Source: Phycomyces blakesleeanus NRRL 1555(-)
Taxonomy: Eukaryota > Mucoromycota > Mucoromycetes > Mucorales > Phycomycetaceae
DNA: 64,000 nucleotides
Assembly: GCF_001638985.1 (NCBI RefSeq)
Contig: NW_017265157.1
Span: 1-64,000 of the forward strand
Direction of reading: 5' to 3'
The position numbers and the translations under genes were made by a program. The notes under the pieces were generated by a model. That model ran no database searches and had not been told where the DNA came from. It saw only the letters and a program-made list of their open reading frames with translations. Shown in pieces: positions 10,395 to 21,889 of this stretch (position 1 is its first letter; the number at the start of each line of letters is the position of its first letter).

Positions 10395-10759
10395 TGTCAG
10401 GTCTCGATCTAGTATTTCTTTTCTGGCACTTGTAACTAAGTCGCAGAATCAATACCACTGGGGATTGTTAAGTTTTTAAGAATAGTTTTTAGATAAGAAT
10501 AAAGATGCCTTTTTATTAAATGTATTTCTTGACTATTTATACAAAATGATAATTGATTTCTGGCTAAAAGAATAGCTACAATAATATGTCTTAGATGCTT
10601 GTTGTCCAGTAATATCTTCTACAAGTATATTCACCATCTTAAACATGTAAAACATATGTGAAAGACTAATTGGCAAAGTCAAGATCTTTTATCCTAAAAA
10701 GTCAACCATTACTGGTTGCTTGTAAATCCCAATTTTGGTTACCAATGTCAACTCTGACA
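10395..10759 (-). repeat. Solo LTR (family Y, copy 1)
   Basis: This 365-bp LTR has ends TGTCAG/CTGACA and a 4-bp duplication AAAG (10391-10394 and 10760-10763). The minus strand shows TATAAATAG and AATAAAAAGG. It shares the block CCACTGGGGAT with family X, so the two families are related. It interrupts family-X copy 2. A second family-Y copy is split at 15099-16500. Confidence 0.8.
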
Positions 10760-10908
10760 AAAGTGAAAAGGTCAATCCCACTGGGGATCAAGGAGTATAC
10801 ATAAAATCAAAGAGAAGATAAAAGTTACTTTTTATTGATATGAATTGAAATGTCTTATATAGTTTTCTAAACTAATACTGCACATTATCCACAGTAGCTA
10901 TTATATTA

Positions 10909-11114
10909 CAGTCAAAGCTCAATTTAGTAATACTTTTGGAAGAAGTCAAATTGTATTACTATTACTAAATCAAATGTATTTTTTCTTACTCCGCATATGT
11001 TTTTTAGCAATATTGCAGATTTGCTCTATGTGACTGCAAATAAAAGTGCTGAAAAAAATATTACTAAATCGCAATTATTACTAAATCAAATATTACTAAA
11101 TCAAGCTTTGACTG
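10909..11114. mobile_element. MITE with pogo/Tc1-like ends
   Basis: The 206-bp element has inverted ends of about 25 bp beginning CAGTCAAAGCTYRATTTAG and is flanked by TA (10907-10908 and 11115-11116). The motif ATTACTAAATC recurs several times near the ends. TA duplication and CAGT termini are typical of Tc1/mariner/pogo-type elements. It encodes nothing and must depend on a transposase elsewhere. Confidence 0.8.
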
Positions 11115-11440
11115 TATATTTAAATAAAAGAAGAGTTATTATACTGTGGTTAATGCTCAGGAAGATGTTACTGCACATAAAGAGGTACTGCAGTTAACCA
11201 TTTTCAGATTTTACGGTTCATCAAAATAATGTCCAACATTTTCGATCTTTAGGTGCTCGCCACCACCTGAAAATTTATCAGCATGGAAAATATATCAGCA
11301 TTGCAAGCATCCTAAAAGGGACATCACGTCTTTTTTATCTTTGTCTCATTTTGGAAAAGTAAAAAGATGTGCTAAAATAACCTGCCTTTTTCCTTTTTAA
11401 TTACCTTTTAAACAATAACCTTTTATTTAATATCTTCAAA

Positions 11441-13225
11441 ATGAACAACAACAACAACAACAACACCAGCACTGATTCTTCTGCTGAGATTCTTCGACTT
11501 CTGACCTTTATTATTAATTTTCGCAGAAATGCAAACTTAACCAACATTGAACTGCTCTTGAATCAAATGAGTAAACAACATTTGATTTTGCAACAACAAA
11601 TTGAATGGTCCAGACAGCAACTTCTTGATTGTGCAGCAAACATAATGATTGAAAGTTCGCAGTTAGTTAGTCACAATTTTTTCTTTATAATACACACTTG
11701 CAGACCACACTCATTCACCCTGCAACGTGGCCCTCAAGAAATAAATCATGTCAGATATGGTGTTTTTAGACAATGGTGGTATGTATGCCACCCAACTTTG
11801 ACCATCGATCTTGGGAGCAACAGCTTCCAGTTGCAATACCGAATGAGCCATGCAAACTTCGAGTTACTTCTTAACATCATTAGCCAGCATCAGATGTATG
11901 AGGCGGCTTTAAATAACAATAGCTATCCTATTGAAATTCAAGTTGCAACAGTTCTTTGGTGCTTTGCAAACACGCATTTTAATTACCGTCTCACTGAACA
12001 GTTTCTTGGTATCAGTGCTGGATCCTACACATGGTTTACCATGCGGTTCATTACTGCCATGTCAGACTATTCTGATAAGTTTGTAAACTGGGGAGTTCAT
12101 GACAGTGAAACAGCAGCAAGAAGGGCAGCTGAATTCGAGCAGCCTGAAAGACGTGGTGTTTGTCTGCCTGGTGTCATCAGGGCAATTGATAGAAAGCTTA
12201 TTTCTATTCAAAAGCCCTCTTTACACGGAAAATCCTGGGTGAATTGCCACAACAACTCTTCTATGAATCTTCTTGCTGTGTGCGATGCCAACAAGCACTT
12301 TATGTTTGTCAGAACAGGGCAATCTGATAATATTTTCTTCAAAGAAATTTTTTATAAAGCTTTGTACTAATTTATTACTTCATAATCTGAAAAATACTTA
12401 GGCCTTGTCAACGATGCAAGGCTAATCACAGATAGCTCTCTCTATATAAACACACTTTTTGACCAAGATTACTACTTTCCCAATGATATGGTCATTCTTG
12501 CAGGTAATTTTTTATGTTAAAGCTTCTGTTTAATAAACGTACATCTTTTAATCCAATGTTCTATTAATATAGATTCTGCATTTCCAATCATGGAAAATAT
12601 GCTCCCTCCATATCCCATTGCAACTGAAGACCCCAAGCAACAAGTGTTCAACAAGGCATATGCAAAAACATGCCATCACATTGAAAATGCATTTGGCTTA
12701 CTCGTACAGAAATGGCGTTTTTTGTTGAGACACTTGTACTTTTTGGGTATCAAAAAGATAGCTCTTACTATTATCACTTGTTGTGCTCTTCACAACTTTT
12801 GTTTGGATAACAATGACACGGCAAGGAACATCTCGGAGGACACTCTTTGTACCTTTGAGAACCAAGTGTGTGGTTTTGATGTGTACACAAATGGAGGTCA
12901 TGATGATGACGTAGAGATAGAAGTTGAGGATCTCAATCCATTTATGAACGAGATATCTGTGGATTTGGAGAATGCTTCACGAACTGTGAATCGTTCCATG
13001 AGACAGCTCCAGTCTGCACATGATCTTTCTCAAGAACGCGGGAGACAAAGAAGAGAAAGAATGACGGAGGTCATGAGACCATTGACAGAGACCCAGACAA
13101 GACGGTTTCAGGCTGACCTTTGAGAGCAGCAGAGGCAGCAAAGACGCCAACAAAGACAAGACAGCCAGCTGAGAGCAATCTCCAGAAGAGGGGGCAGAAG
13201 GAATAATGATCAATGTAACCAATAA
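11441..13225 (+). pseudogene. HARBI1-type DDE transposase
   Basis: After a poly-Asn start, the frame carries the conserved HARBI1/DDE_Tnp_4 blocks. These are the catalytic region GVIRAIDRK near 12171-12198 (the usual DG has become DR), CDAN...FVRTG near 12281-12318, NDARLITDSSLY near 12410-12445, and IENAFGLL near 12680. A GT-AG intron fits at 12504-12572. Two in-frame TAA codons (12368-12370 and 12383-12385) lie in a stretch that may be an intron with a lost donor. TGA at 13121-13123 is followed by 33 more open codons to TAA 13223-13225. The protein would cut and rejoin element ends; as read it is inactive. Confidence 0.85.
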
Positions 13226-13305
13226 AAAACCAACGAACAAAAGATAAAAAAAGGTTGTTTTTTCTATTTTCAGTTTAATATTTTGTAGAACAAAAAAAAA
13301 ATCAA

Positions 13306-14610
13306 CTAGCTATTGTTATCATTATTGTTATTTTCACCGTTTCTATTTCTAGTGTTAAAGAAAGACCCAATAACACTTAACAGGCGGTCATCTGACTCTC
13401 TCGCAATCCTTTCTAACATTTCCAACGTCTGTTGGTGCTGTTGCTGTTGGTCTCGTCGAAGGGCTTTGCTCTCCTCTCTCATTGAAGCAGCGAGAGAATG
13501 CAAGACTTCCTTTGTGTGTTCTTCACTCTCACGGTGCATGCTCAGAAGTCTTTCAAAGAGCATGTCATCTCTTTCTGCCTCATATTCTTCTCTTGTTCGT
13601 CTTGTACCCCTGGTGGGTAGCCTACTAGAAGGACCAGCACTATTTCTGCTGTTTGATGTGGCTGTTGCAATATTCGTGTCAAAAGTATTGAGAAGAGAAG
13701 GTTCAACAGATGCGACAGCAGAAGCAGAAGCAGCAACCTCAATGTTTCTCTGCAGTTTGGCTATAGAAGCTTCAGCCCTAGATGTCATCAAAATTGTAAC
13801 TCCATGGCGCTGATTACGAATCATGGATTCAATGTTGATGCCAGAATTTTCGGATGGATCATCACGCAAGATTTCGAAAACATGATTATAGTATGGCCAT
13901 CTCTCTTCACCTGTACCTCCTCCAACACCTGCTCCGTTAAGGGTTCACTGAACAGAATGAAAGTTCTTCTTCAAATCTGCCCATTTGTCTTGCAACTTTC
14001 TTGGTGTTATCATGTTGTTTGAAGCACTCACATCAAAGCCATTCTGACTCAATAGTCTCTTGAACGTCACCACTATCTGGTCCCACCGTTCACCTCTTAA
14101 CTGTGTGTTAGGCATGTCGACCAAGCTCATGTAGTTGGACTTCATGACTTCATTCAACAAGATGACAGCTGACTGGTGGTCCCAAGAAATGTTGACTCGG
14201 CTGGGAACTTGTGTTTGAGTACTGGTCTCATCTCGGTCAACAACACTGCCACCACGACTACCATGACCACCACGACCACCATGGCGAGCACAACCACTAC
14301 GGCTACCATGGCTACCACGGCCACCACGGCCACAATCACCATCTATATCACTGGAGTCAGGGGTAGTGACAGAGGTAGTAACAGGCTCTTCCTGAGCAGG
14401 GCTCACACAAGCTGTTTCCAAATCACTGTCAATGAGAAGGGAAAGGCCAGGATAGACAATAGCTGCTGTATCATTGACTGATGATACAGCGCTGGTAGGG
14501 TTGAGATGGGTTGGTGTACGGTTGTTGTTGTTGTTGTTGGTGTATGTTTGTTGTTGTTGTTGTTGGTATATGTTTGTTGTTGTTGTTGCTGTTGCTGTTG
14601 CTGTTGCTGT

Positions 14611-14651
<41 letters not shown>

Positions 14652-14664
14652 GAAGTATTATCAA
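13306..14664 (-). pseudogene. Harbinger accessory Myb/SANT-like DNA-binding protein
   Basis: This minus-strand frame has three parts: a low-complexity Thr/Ala/Asn/Gln N-terminus encoded by a trinucleotide repeat, a Gly/Arg-rich linker, and a trihelix/SANT-like domain with spaced tryptophans (ISWDHQ, GERWDQ, KLQDKWADLKKNF). A Glu/Arg-rich coiled-coil tail ends in poly-Asn. A TGA at 13945-13947 splits the frame just after the SANT domain. The same frame continues through GEERWPYYN to 13306, so this is one gene with one nonsense codon. In Harbinger elements this partner binds TIRs and brings the transposase to the nucleus. Confidence 0.8.
14520..14652 (-). repeat. CAA/CAG trinucleotide repeat inside the Myb-like gene
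   Basis: There are runs of GTT and GCT-GTT on the plus strand (CAA and CAG on the coding strand), interrupted twice by TGTATGTTT-type spacers. In one frame it encodes Thr-Ala then Gln/Asn runs, in another Asn-Ser repeats. A better N-terminus (MRQENLSG, from 14704) lies in a different frame across the repeat, so slippage may have shifted the start. Confidence 0.8.
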
Positions 14665-15098
14665 ACTCTAATACAAGGTAGCCAGAGAGGTTTTCTTGTC
14701 TCATAGTTATTTTAAATTGAAGGTTTTTAGTTTGTAGAGCTGGTAAAAGGTAAGTAAATACTACTTGGTTTCTTTAATTGCTTTTATATATCAAATTTAT
14801 GTTTTTTAAAACCCAAAATTAAAAAATAAATTAAAATCCAAAAAAGGAGTGCTGGTAGTTTAGATATCCTTTTTTGTGATCCAGAAAATCTGCCTTGGAC
14901 ATGTTTTCAAAATAAAATTAGTCAGCATCCGTTTCCTTTTTTAGATTTTGTTCTCTTTTGGGATCCAGATTATGTCACGGCGTTGATTTGTTTGAAATAA
15001 AAAACACTGCTTAAATTCTTGATGCCGATAAATTTTTGGGCAGTGGCAAGCACCTTTTGTTGGACATTATTTTTATTATGCCCAAATTCTCATCAACC

Positions 15099-16500
15099 TG
15101 TCAAGTCTTGATCTGGTATTTCTCTTCTGGCACTTGTAACTAAGTCGCAGAAGCAATACTACTGGGGATCGTCAAGTTTATGAATAGTTTTAAAATAGGG
15201 AAATAAACACTGTAGGAAATGGCAGGATTTACACCTCCAACCTCATAACAAGTTACATACTTATAACTTTTATAGCCAATAGCATGCCTGTTTTAGCCTA
15301 TTAGTTTTACTTTTTGTCAAATACAATTTACGGGATTTTCTATTATTTTGCATCTAAGCCAATAAAATATTCTAAATATGGCAGATCTATATCTTTTTAG
15401 GTATTTATATTCTCATTATGATTGGTTCAACAAATGCATGATATTTTATATTAATTTTTTTTTGGTTTTTATTGATCAAAATAATACAAGTTAAACATAA
15501 AGAAGTATGCAAAGAAGAAGTACTAATTTTTATGATATTTAGTAACAGCTTAAGCTATACATTCATTAAATAATATTTATATATCTATTTTTATATGATA
15601 CTTTTTACATTGTTTTATCTAAAAATAAGCTATTCTCTAAGTACTATGATATTGATGAAGTCATATATATTTCTTAATTGATTCTTTTAATCAAAGAGTA
15701 TAAACCTGCTTTGTGTTAACATTGTTATGTCTGATCTCTACCTTTGAAAAAACAGAAGACAGATTCTCTGCGATTCTCAAATTCTACCAAGATCTCTAAT
15801 GAGCATGCAAGCAATCTTAACAGCCAAATTGTATTTGATGCAGATATTTTTCTATCAATTCTTCTCAAGTTACTTTCTTTTGTCAACTTTGCTGATTTTT
15901 ATCTTATTAATACTAGCCTTCATAGTTATTAGGTGTGTTCTTTTTGGAGATCTTTAATAATTTAGACCTTGTAAAAAAATAGAATTAAAAAAGACTTTTA
16001 CAAAATAAAAAAACAACACTACATTAAAAAGTAATCACAGCCATTACTTTTTGGTGGCAAAGACTTTTTAAGTTCAGATTAAAAATATAAGTAATCTGTA
16101 GGCCATGTTTGTCCCTTTCCCAGTTTTGCAGTCTGATAAGTAGCTTCACATACTATATTTATCTAAAATGGCCTTCTGGCTTAAAAGTAAGACGATTTTG
16201 TTTGAATATCAGCTTTCGTGTACTAAAATAGATTTAGTACATACTAAACTTAGTAAGTGTGTGTTAGACTTTTGGAGTTACGAGTTTAGGGCAGAAAGTT
16301 ACGAGTATAAAAAAATACTCGTAATTCATTTTCTACAGTGAAAGATACTTTTTATTAAATATATTTCTTGACTATTTATACAAAATGATAATTGATTTCT
16401 GGCTAAAAGAATAGCTACAATAATATGTCTTAGATGTTTGTTATCTAGTAATTTTTTCTACAAGTATATTCACCATCTTAAACATCTAAAACATATACTA
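15099..16500 (-). repeat. Family-Y LTR copy 2, split by an insertion
   Basis: 15099-15204 and 16341-16500 together match family-Y copy 1 (10395-10759) from TGTCAAGTCTTGATC through the ACTTTTTATTAAAT block to the AAACATCTAAAACATAT segment. The left part ends AAATAAA and the right part resumes AAAGATAC. After removal of the insert and one AAA the join reads like copy 1. Similarity stops near 16500, so the far end is missing. Confidence 0.75.
15208..16340. mobile_element. Non-autonomous CACTA-type element
   Basis: This 1133-bp insertion has inverted ends CACTGTAGGAAATG (left) and CATTTTCTACAGTG (right) and a 3-bp duplication AAA (15205-15207 and 16341-16343). It sits cleanly inside the family-Y LTR. 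A perfect hairpin, TTACGAGTA...TACTCGTAA, lies just inside the right end. No gene is recognisable. CACTG ends with a 3-bp duplication fit the CACTA superfamily. Confidence 0.75.
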
Positions 16501-16827
16501 TAGAAAAAATTCTATCACCACCACAGAAATTAGAAACCAAATATGGTAGTGTATGATACCCAAGCAATATAATTGGTCTAGAGATTTTTTCTTTGTGTAA
16601 TTTTGTAAGTTAAATCTTTTCTCTTCCAAATAAAGGAGGAAAACAGCTTTGGTTCTACTTCAAACCTTTCTGATCACAATAAAAAGCTGCTCAAGTAAGA
16701 TAAAGCATTGAATAAGGAAATTCGGAGGTTTTATTGAGCAATGAAAAAAAATTCTGTTAAAATTTGGCAAAGGCAACGATTTTCAGCATATAAAATGACT
16801 TTGTCAAAATTTCAAACAAGAAAAAAT
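16501..16827. other. Unassigned AT-rich interval
   Basis: No open frame or repeat was recognised between the end of the family-Y LTR match and the target duplication of the chromovirus solo LTR. Confidence 0.5.
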
Positions 16828-16832
16828 ATATG

Positions 16833-17364
16833 TGTTGTAAATGAGTGTTGACTACTGCTGTAATTGAGAATAAGTCTGAAGGAAAGAATATAAGGCCTCA
16901 GCTATTCCAGTCAAAGGTATCTACTGAATACTTTATTATTTAATAAACAGGTTTAGCATGCATGATAGTGATTATATTTCATATGATAATATCACCATAA
17001 TATGGGATACATCAGTGGATTATTATAAGCATAATTATAACTCATAAACATATTTACTTTCGATGTTAATACTTTATTGGAACTACACACATTTATATAA
17101 TTAATCATACATTAATTATTCCTAGATCACGTTGCTCTGATTAAGGCTCAGATAGGATCGATTATCTGATCCCAGTCATATAATTTTCCCAATCCAAAAA
17201 AATATAAATAGCAGTAGTAGTTCAGTGTAAGAACCTCGTCAAATTTTGATACCAAATCTTTCTCAATAAACAAACCCTACACAAGTTCTCACGAATCTTC
17301 GTTCCTCATCTCAAATCTTTAATTCTTCTTCTTAAAACCTTCTTCAACTTCAACCACCACAACA
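16833..17364 (+). repeat. Solo LTR of the chromovirus family
   Basis: It is 532 bp and collinear with the LTRs at 673 and 6302, with scattered substitutions (for example ATGAGTGTTG for ATGAGTATTG). It has an exact 5-bp duplication, ATATG (16828-16832 and 17365-17369). A solo LTR with intact duplication is the product of LTR-LTR recombination that removed the internal region. The divergence makes it older than the full element. Confidence 0.95.
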
Positions 17365-17369
17365 ATATG

Positions 17370-18721
17370 ATTTTTTTTTGTTTCTTACATAATACTAGTA
17401 AAAAATGCCTAACACAAGCAATCTTCTAAAACAAAACTCAACTCAATTAAGATATAAAGATATGTACATATTTTTATTAATAAGTTACAGCTGTACCTTT
17501 AATAATTAATAATTGAAGATACAGCTATAACTTATAAAAATAAGGCAAACTGAGAGAGAATGACTTAGCGTTTTTTTTTAAATATTTCTGTGAGATGCGA
17601 TATTGGTATTAAAAGCTAGTACACCAATGAAAATTTTTTAAATCGATTTTGAATAAGTGTGAGATTATGTCCTTTGCGTTATTTATTACTCTACTTTACT
17701 GACAACAGTTTATTCATTACATGCGTTTACATCTAGTAATTATCTTTATAGGAGATACGCCTGTGTACTTTTGTTTTTGAGATATGTATAATATAAGAGC
17801 AGTACTTTACTATGTGATGCAGTTATTCATCTTGGGCCTCATTTGTTGACAATTAGTTTTTTCATCATCTGGTCAAAATGAGTTAAGAGGTAATAACTGC
17901 ATGCCTAGTTTACAAAGTAATTGAATACTAATAACCTTTTATTCCTTTCCACTTGCAGAGATTCAAATTTTTATAAGATGTGTCTTGGTAAAGTCAAAGG
18001 CAAGCTTCTGTTTAACTTATTTTTTTAAGCTTGAAATACTCATTACATTTATATTTTATTAGGTTGTTTTTATATTTAAGAATCATGAGTGATATAGATT
18101 TCCCGCCTTTTCATTTACTTTAGAACAACTAGATTCAATTTATTGTATATTTCTGTCTATAAGTTATATAAAATAACTTAACATTTTCTCTACTTTGAAA
18201 TAAAAAATAAAAACTATTTATTTGAAACAGAATTTATTTTGAACGATTTTTGATATTTTGGAAAACGCATTTTTAAATCCGTGATTTATTTCAACCAGAA
18301 ACTATTGTAAAAATTTGCTCATCCATATATGGTAAAGAAATGAACATGTCTACTCTGACACCCTTTTGGGAATAGGATTACACAAGAAATTTCTCTGGTG
18401 GTGATGATTATTTGAAACAATCTGCCAAATTTGGAAGAAAAAAGCTGTTTTTTCAATTTCTAAATATTTTTTCTATATTAAGAAAGCTTTAAATTTATTT
18501 TTGTGTCATGAAGCCATTATTTTATTTTATTTTCTTATTTTTAAATTGAATAGCCATTCCTGGTAAAAATACAAGTGCTATATATTTTTTTCTCTTCCAA
18601 AATTTTCAGAAATAAAAACATAACTAATTAACTAAATATATATTAAACTTGAGTTTCAGTATTAGCTCTGATTTCAAATAGTTAATCATGTCAATGTATT
18701 TCACAGTAGTAAGTAATTAGG
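17370..18721. other. AT-rich spacer without a recognised feature
   Basis: About 1.35 kb of AT-rich DNA with no coding frame, TIR pair or direct repeat that I could identify. Confidence 0.5.
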
Positions 18722-18955
18722 TTAGAGCATCTGCAGTGGTTACATTAAAATTAATTTTTGCAACTGTTTTAATGTAAATTCCGAAATGTTCTTAAAAAAT
18801 CGTCTGCAGCGGTTACATTACAGACAACATTATAGATAATGTAGTCAATTTTTAGGGTCAGGAACATTATATGTAGTGTTATATTATAAATCAATATTAA
18901 TTTTTTTAAATTTTTCTTTCACTCTTCTACAAAAGAAATATAAAAAAAAGCTATA

Positions 18956-20022
18956 ATGAGCAACCTTCCCAACACCATTAATCTTGAAGCTGACACTTCT
19001 AGCAAAAGTGATGTTGCAATTGCAATATATATGCCTATAATACTAATATTAAGAGTTATGATTATATAATTTTGGCTATAAATATTGTCCATGTATATGT
19101 AGAAGACCCAAAAAAAAAACCTCACTATTGCTGAAGATGAACAGCTCTGTCGTTCATACCTTTGCATCACCTTGGATGCAATTCAAGGTTTTGAACAAAA
19201 GGGGGATACTTTTTGGGAAAAAATAACTAACCGTTACCATGAGTATGCTCCTGAGGGCTGTATTCTGCCTAATGAACGTTCTTTGCCTGATTGCTGGCAA
19301 ATTATAAACAAGGGTGTAAACAAGTATGCCGGTATCTTGTCGGCTATAGTGCGCTCGAATTCCAGTGGCACCAATGACAAATGGAATGTAAGTTATTGAA
19401 ATGTAGATAATACATATTATGCTGTTCACAGTAGTTAAATAAAAGTTTAGGAGGCAAAGGCAGATGAGGTGTACTTCGTTGAGACAAAAACGAAGTTCAA
19501 CCTTTGTTACTGCTTCAGAATCTTGGCTAGACACCCAAAATGGAAGCCAAGTGCTCCAGCCAAAAAGAAGGGAAGAAATTCCAAAGTGGCGGCCTCTGCC
19601 CCTAACCCAATTGGTGAGGGTATAAACGAAGAGGAGTTTCCAGCTCGCCCAGCTGGAAGAAAGTTTGCCAAGGAGCAAGAGGCGACTAGAAGAAAGTGGG
19701 AGGAGAAAGTTGAGAGGTTGATTGCGTTGCATTCAGAAAGTATTGCAAAGGGTGATGAGCGTAAGAAGCTCCTAAAAAAGACTATGGAGTCTAACGTCTT
19801 GGTGGCAAAGGCCATAAGAGAGAAAAATGCTGTTCTTCAAAGGACTCAGGACATAAAGGTTCTGTTGATCGATACTTCCTTGATTGCAGATCCTGTCAGC
19901 CGTCAGATGATGTTGGACTTGAAGAAGGAGGTATAGGGAATACTCCCATCAGCAATAATGACAGTATGAGCAGCAATCTCTTTGATATTAGCAGCGAAGG
20001 AGAGGATTGTGATGGCAATTAG
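18956..20022 (+). pseudogene. Harbinger Myb/SANT-like protein with NAM-associated C-terminus
   Basis: The recognisable domain begins near 19115: LTIAEDEQLCRSYL, then FWEKITNRYHE, the SANT-like helix pattern found in PIF/Harbinger ORF1 proteins. A GT-AG intron at 19388-19450 joins DKWN to EAKADEVYFVETK. ILARHPKW is followed by a Lys/Glu-rich C-terminus. The frame closes at TAG 19934-19936, but one base over it stays open to TAG 20020-20022 with an acidic tail (SSEGEDCDGN). A one-base indel is therefore likely. The first 50 or so codons (from ATG 18956) are broken. The protein would bind the element ends. Confidence 0.75.
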
Positions 20023-20075
20023 TTTGCAAAAAGTAAAAGCAAAAATAATAAATATATTTGATTTTACTTTTAATT

Positions 20076-21468
20076 TTATTTTATTAATGAATCTCCTTTT
20101 CTTTGCCACAGGCTTTCTACGAGATCGTGTCTCAACTGAAAGTGATGCTCACGGTTTCGAATTTCTATATACCTTTGGATAAAACTTGCGAAGCTTCCAT
20201 CTGGGAGCACTATCTCTGATCTGGGCATCAAGGACGTCGTTCCAGTCAAGGAAGTATCCACCTCAGATCTTTCTCCCACAACTTCTCTTTCTACTCCATT
20301 ACCTTCACCAACATTTTCTTTCTCTCCTCTACCATTCTCTACAATCATATTGTGCAAGATTATGCAAGTAGTCAAAATGTCATGCAGAGTTTCCTGACTT
20401 CACATTCTTGCTGGCCCAGCAACTATTGCCAAACGTGCCTGCAATATACCAAATGCACACTCTATATCCTTTCTGACTGCCTCTTGTGCCTTTGCAAAGT
20501 TCTTCAAGAAGATAAGTGCTTAGTAAATATAATAAGTAACAATACAATATACATACAAGTACCTTGTGCTTTGCAGACTGAGGGTCATTAAAACTTTTAA
20601 CAAAAGCAGCGTAGGTTGGGTATATGCCATCCATCAAGTAATATCCCTGGCTATAAGTATTGTCATTGATTGTGAAGTTAACTTCAGGGCCTTTTCCATT
20701 GGTTATATTCTCAAAAAGGTGAGACTGGTCCAAGACATTGATATCGTTCAAGGATTCAGGCAAGCCAAAGAAAGCATGCCAGATCCAGAGGTCATATGAA
20801 GCAACAGCTTCCCAAACGATGGTAGGAGTCTTCTTCTTTCCAACGTATTGCCTGTGCCAAGCAGTGGGACAGTTCTTCCACTCCCAGTGCATGCAATTGA
20901 GGGAACCTAGCATTCCAGAAAACTCTCTTGATTCCCCTTCTTGAAGAAGTCGTTTTACATCTGCTTCATTTGGCACTCTCAAGTACTCATTGCCAAAAAC
21001 AGATACAACTGCAGCACAGAAACGCTTCAGACACTCAAGAGCGGTTGACTCTGCCATTCTGAACGATTCGTCCATGGAATCGGCAGGAGGTCCATATGCT
21101 AGCTGGCAGATAGCTACGGTTACCTTCTGGATAGGAGAGAATCTGGGTCTACGAGCAGCATCTAACTTTTGCTCAAAGTAGCTGTCATGGTCTTTGACAG
21201 CCTCCAGAACTCGCATAAACAATGTTTTGTTCATTCTAAAACGTCTACAGAATTGTTTGTCAGTGTAGGTTGTACTTTCATCGAAATAACCCTTGAACAG
21301 CTGATCGTGGCCTCACTGTCTAAAACAGAAGATCATAGTACAGCACTTCTTTGGGATATTTTTTTCAATATCATTGTCAGAGTAGTCGTGAGTAAGCTCG
21401 TCCAATAGGAAGCTGCTGACGGTCATACATAACTCTTCATTGCGTTCTTCTTCAAAAAATGCAGTAAT
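20076..21468 (-). pseudogene. PIF/Harbinger DDE transposase
   Basis: Exon 1 reads minus from the CACTA-1 junction. It carries FRMNKTLFMRVLEAVKDHD, then LGSLNCMHWEWKNCP and the WHAFFGLPESLNDINVLD block typical of plant-type PIF transposases. A GT-AG intron runs from 20562 down to about 20506, with a TACTAAG branch-like site. Exon 2 has the IECAFGILQARLAI helix holding the catalytic Glu. In-frame TGA codons sit at 21313-21315 and 20400-20402; the second replaces a Trp that is usual in this family (ARMWSQETL context). The N-terminus is cut off by CACTA-1. Confidence 0.82.
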
Positions 21469-21889
21469 CACTATGGCTATAGAAGTGGCAACTGTGCCCA
21501 AAATAGACACATAACTGCCATTTTTCTGGTCAAAAGCCAATAATTTCTCCGCAGTTTTTGGTAAGATGACAATGTCATTAGCAACATTTTAAAAAAGTAG
21601 CATGAAATCTGTTTTTTTTTTGTTGCTGTACAATGTCTCAAATAGTCTAGAAAGTGTTTGTAAGTTTTAATGACCACTTTAAGTATTAAAATATATGTTT
21701 TATTTAATATTAAAGATGTCCAGTTTTATTCGGATTAATTTTTTATGGAATGTGTGAACGAAAAGGAAACATAACTGCCATTATTTTTTTTTAAACCAAG
21801 ACTTTTTTTAAAAAAGATACACCTCTCTTCTTGTTCACTTAACAATTTTATTTTAATTTAAATTGCGTAACGGCATATAGAACATGGAG

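Larger units (their letters stand above)
9985..11238 (-). repeat. Solo LTR (family X, copy 2) interrupted by three insertions
   Basis: The outer ends read TGTTATTCCCGG (9985) and GTCCAACA (to 11238), with TTTT on both outer sides (9981-9984 and 11239-11242). Removing the inserts at 9996-10357, 10395-10759 and 10909-11114, with one copy of each target duplication, leaves a roughly 310-bp LTR similar to copy 1 throughout. The LTR reads on the minus strand, where a TATATAAG box and an AATAAAAAGG polyadenylation signal are visible. No internal retrotransposon region remains. Confidence 0.75.
11251..15055 (+). mobile_element. PIF/Harbinger element 1 (two-gene, decayed)
   Basis: The 3805-bp element has imperfect inverted ends of about 32 bp (left AGGTGCTCGCC, right GGCAAGCACCT) and TTT on both sides (11248-11250 and 15056-15058). 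Three-base duplications and a transposase plus Myb-like gene pair are the Harbinger hallmark. The two genes converge: transposase on plus, DNA-binding protein on minus. Both contain in-frame stops. Confidence 0.82.
18725..21468. mobile_element. PIF/Harbinger element 2 (right end missing)
   Basis: The left terminus GAGCATCTGCAGTGGTTACA follows a TTA (18722-18724), the usual PIF/Harbinger target. A near copy of the subterminal motif (GTCTGCAGCGGTTACATTA) occurs at 18802-18820. Two converging genes follow: a Myb-like protein (plus) and a DDE transposase (minus). CACTA-1 begins at 21469 within the transposase frame. I could not find the matching right terminus beyond 45861, so that part is deleted or too diverged. 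Confidence 0.72.

Noticed and set aside
11226..15075. TGTTGGACATTATTTT inverted on both sides of Harbinger element 1 as a longer TIR
   Set aside because: On the left it is the terminus of the family-X LTR, which explains it. The right copy lies outside the target duplication and looks like another LTR fragment.
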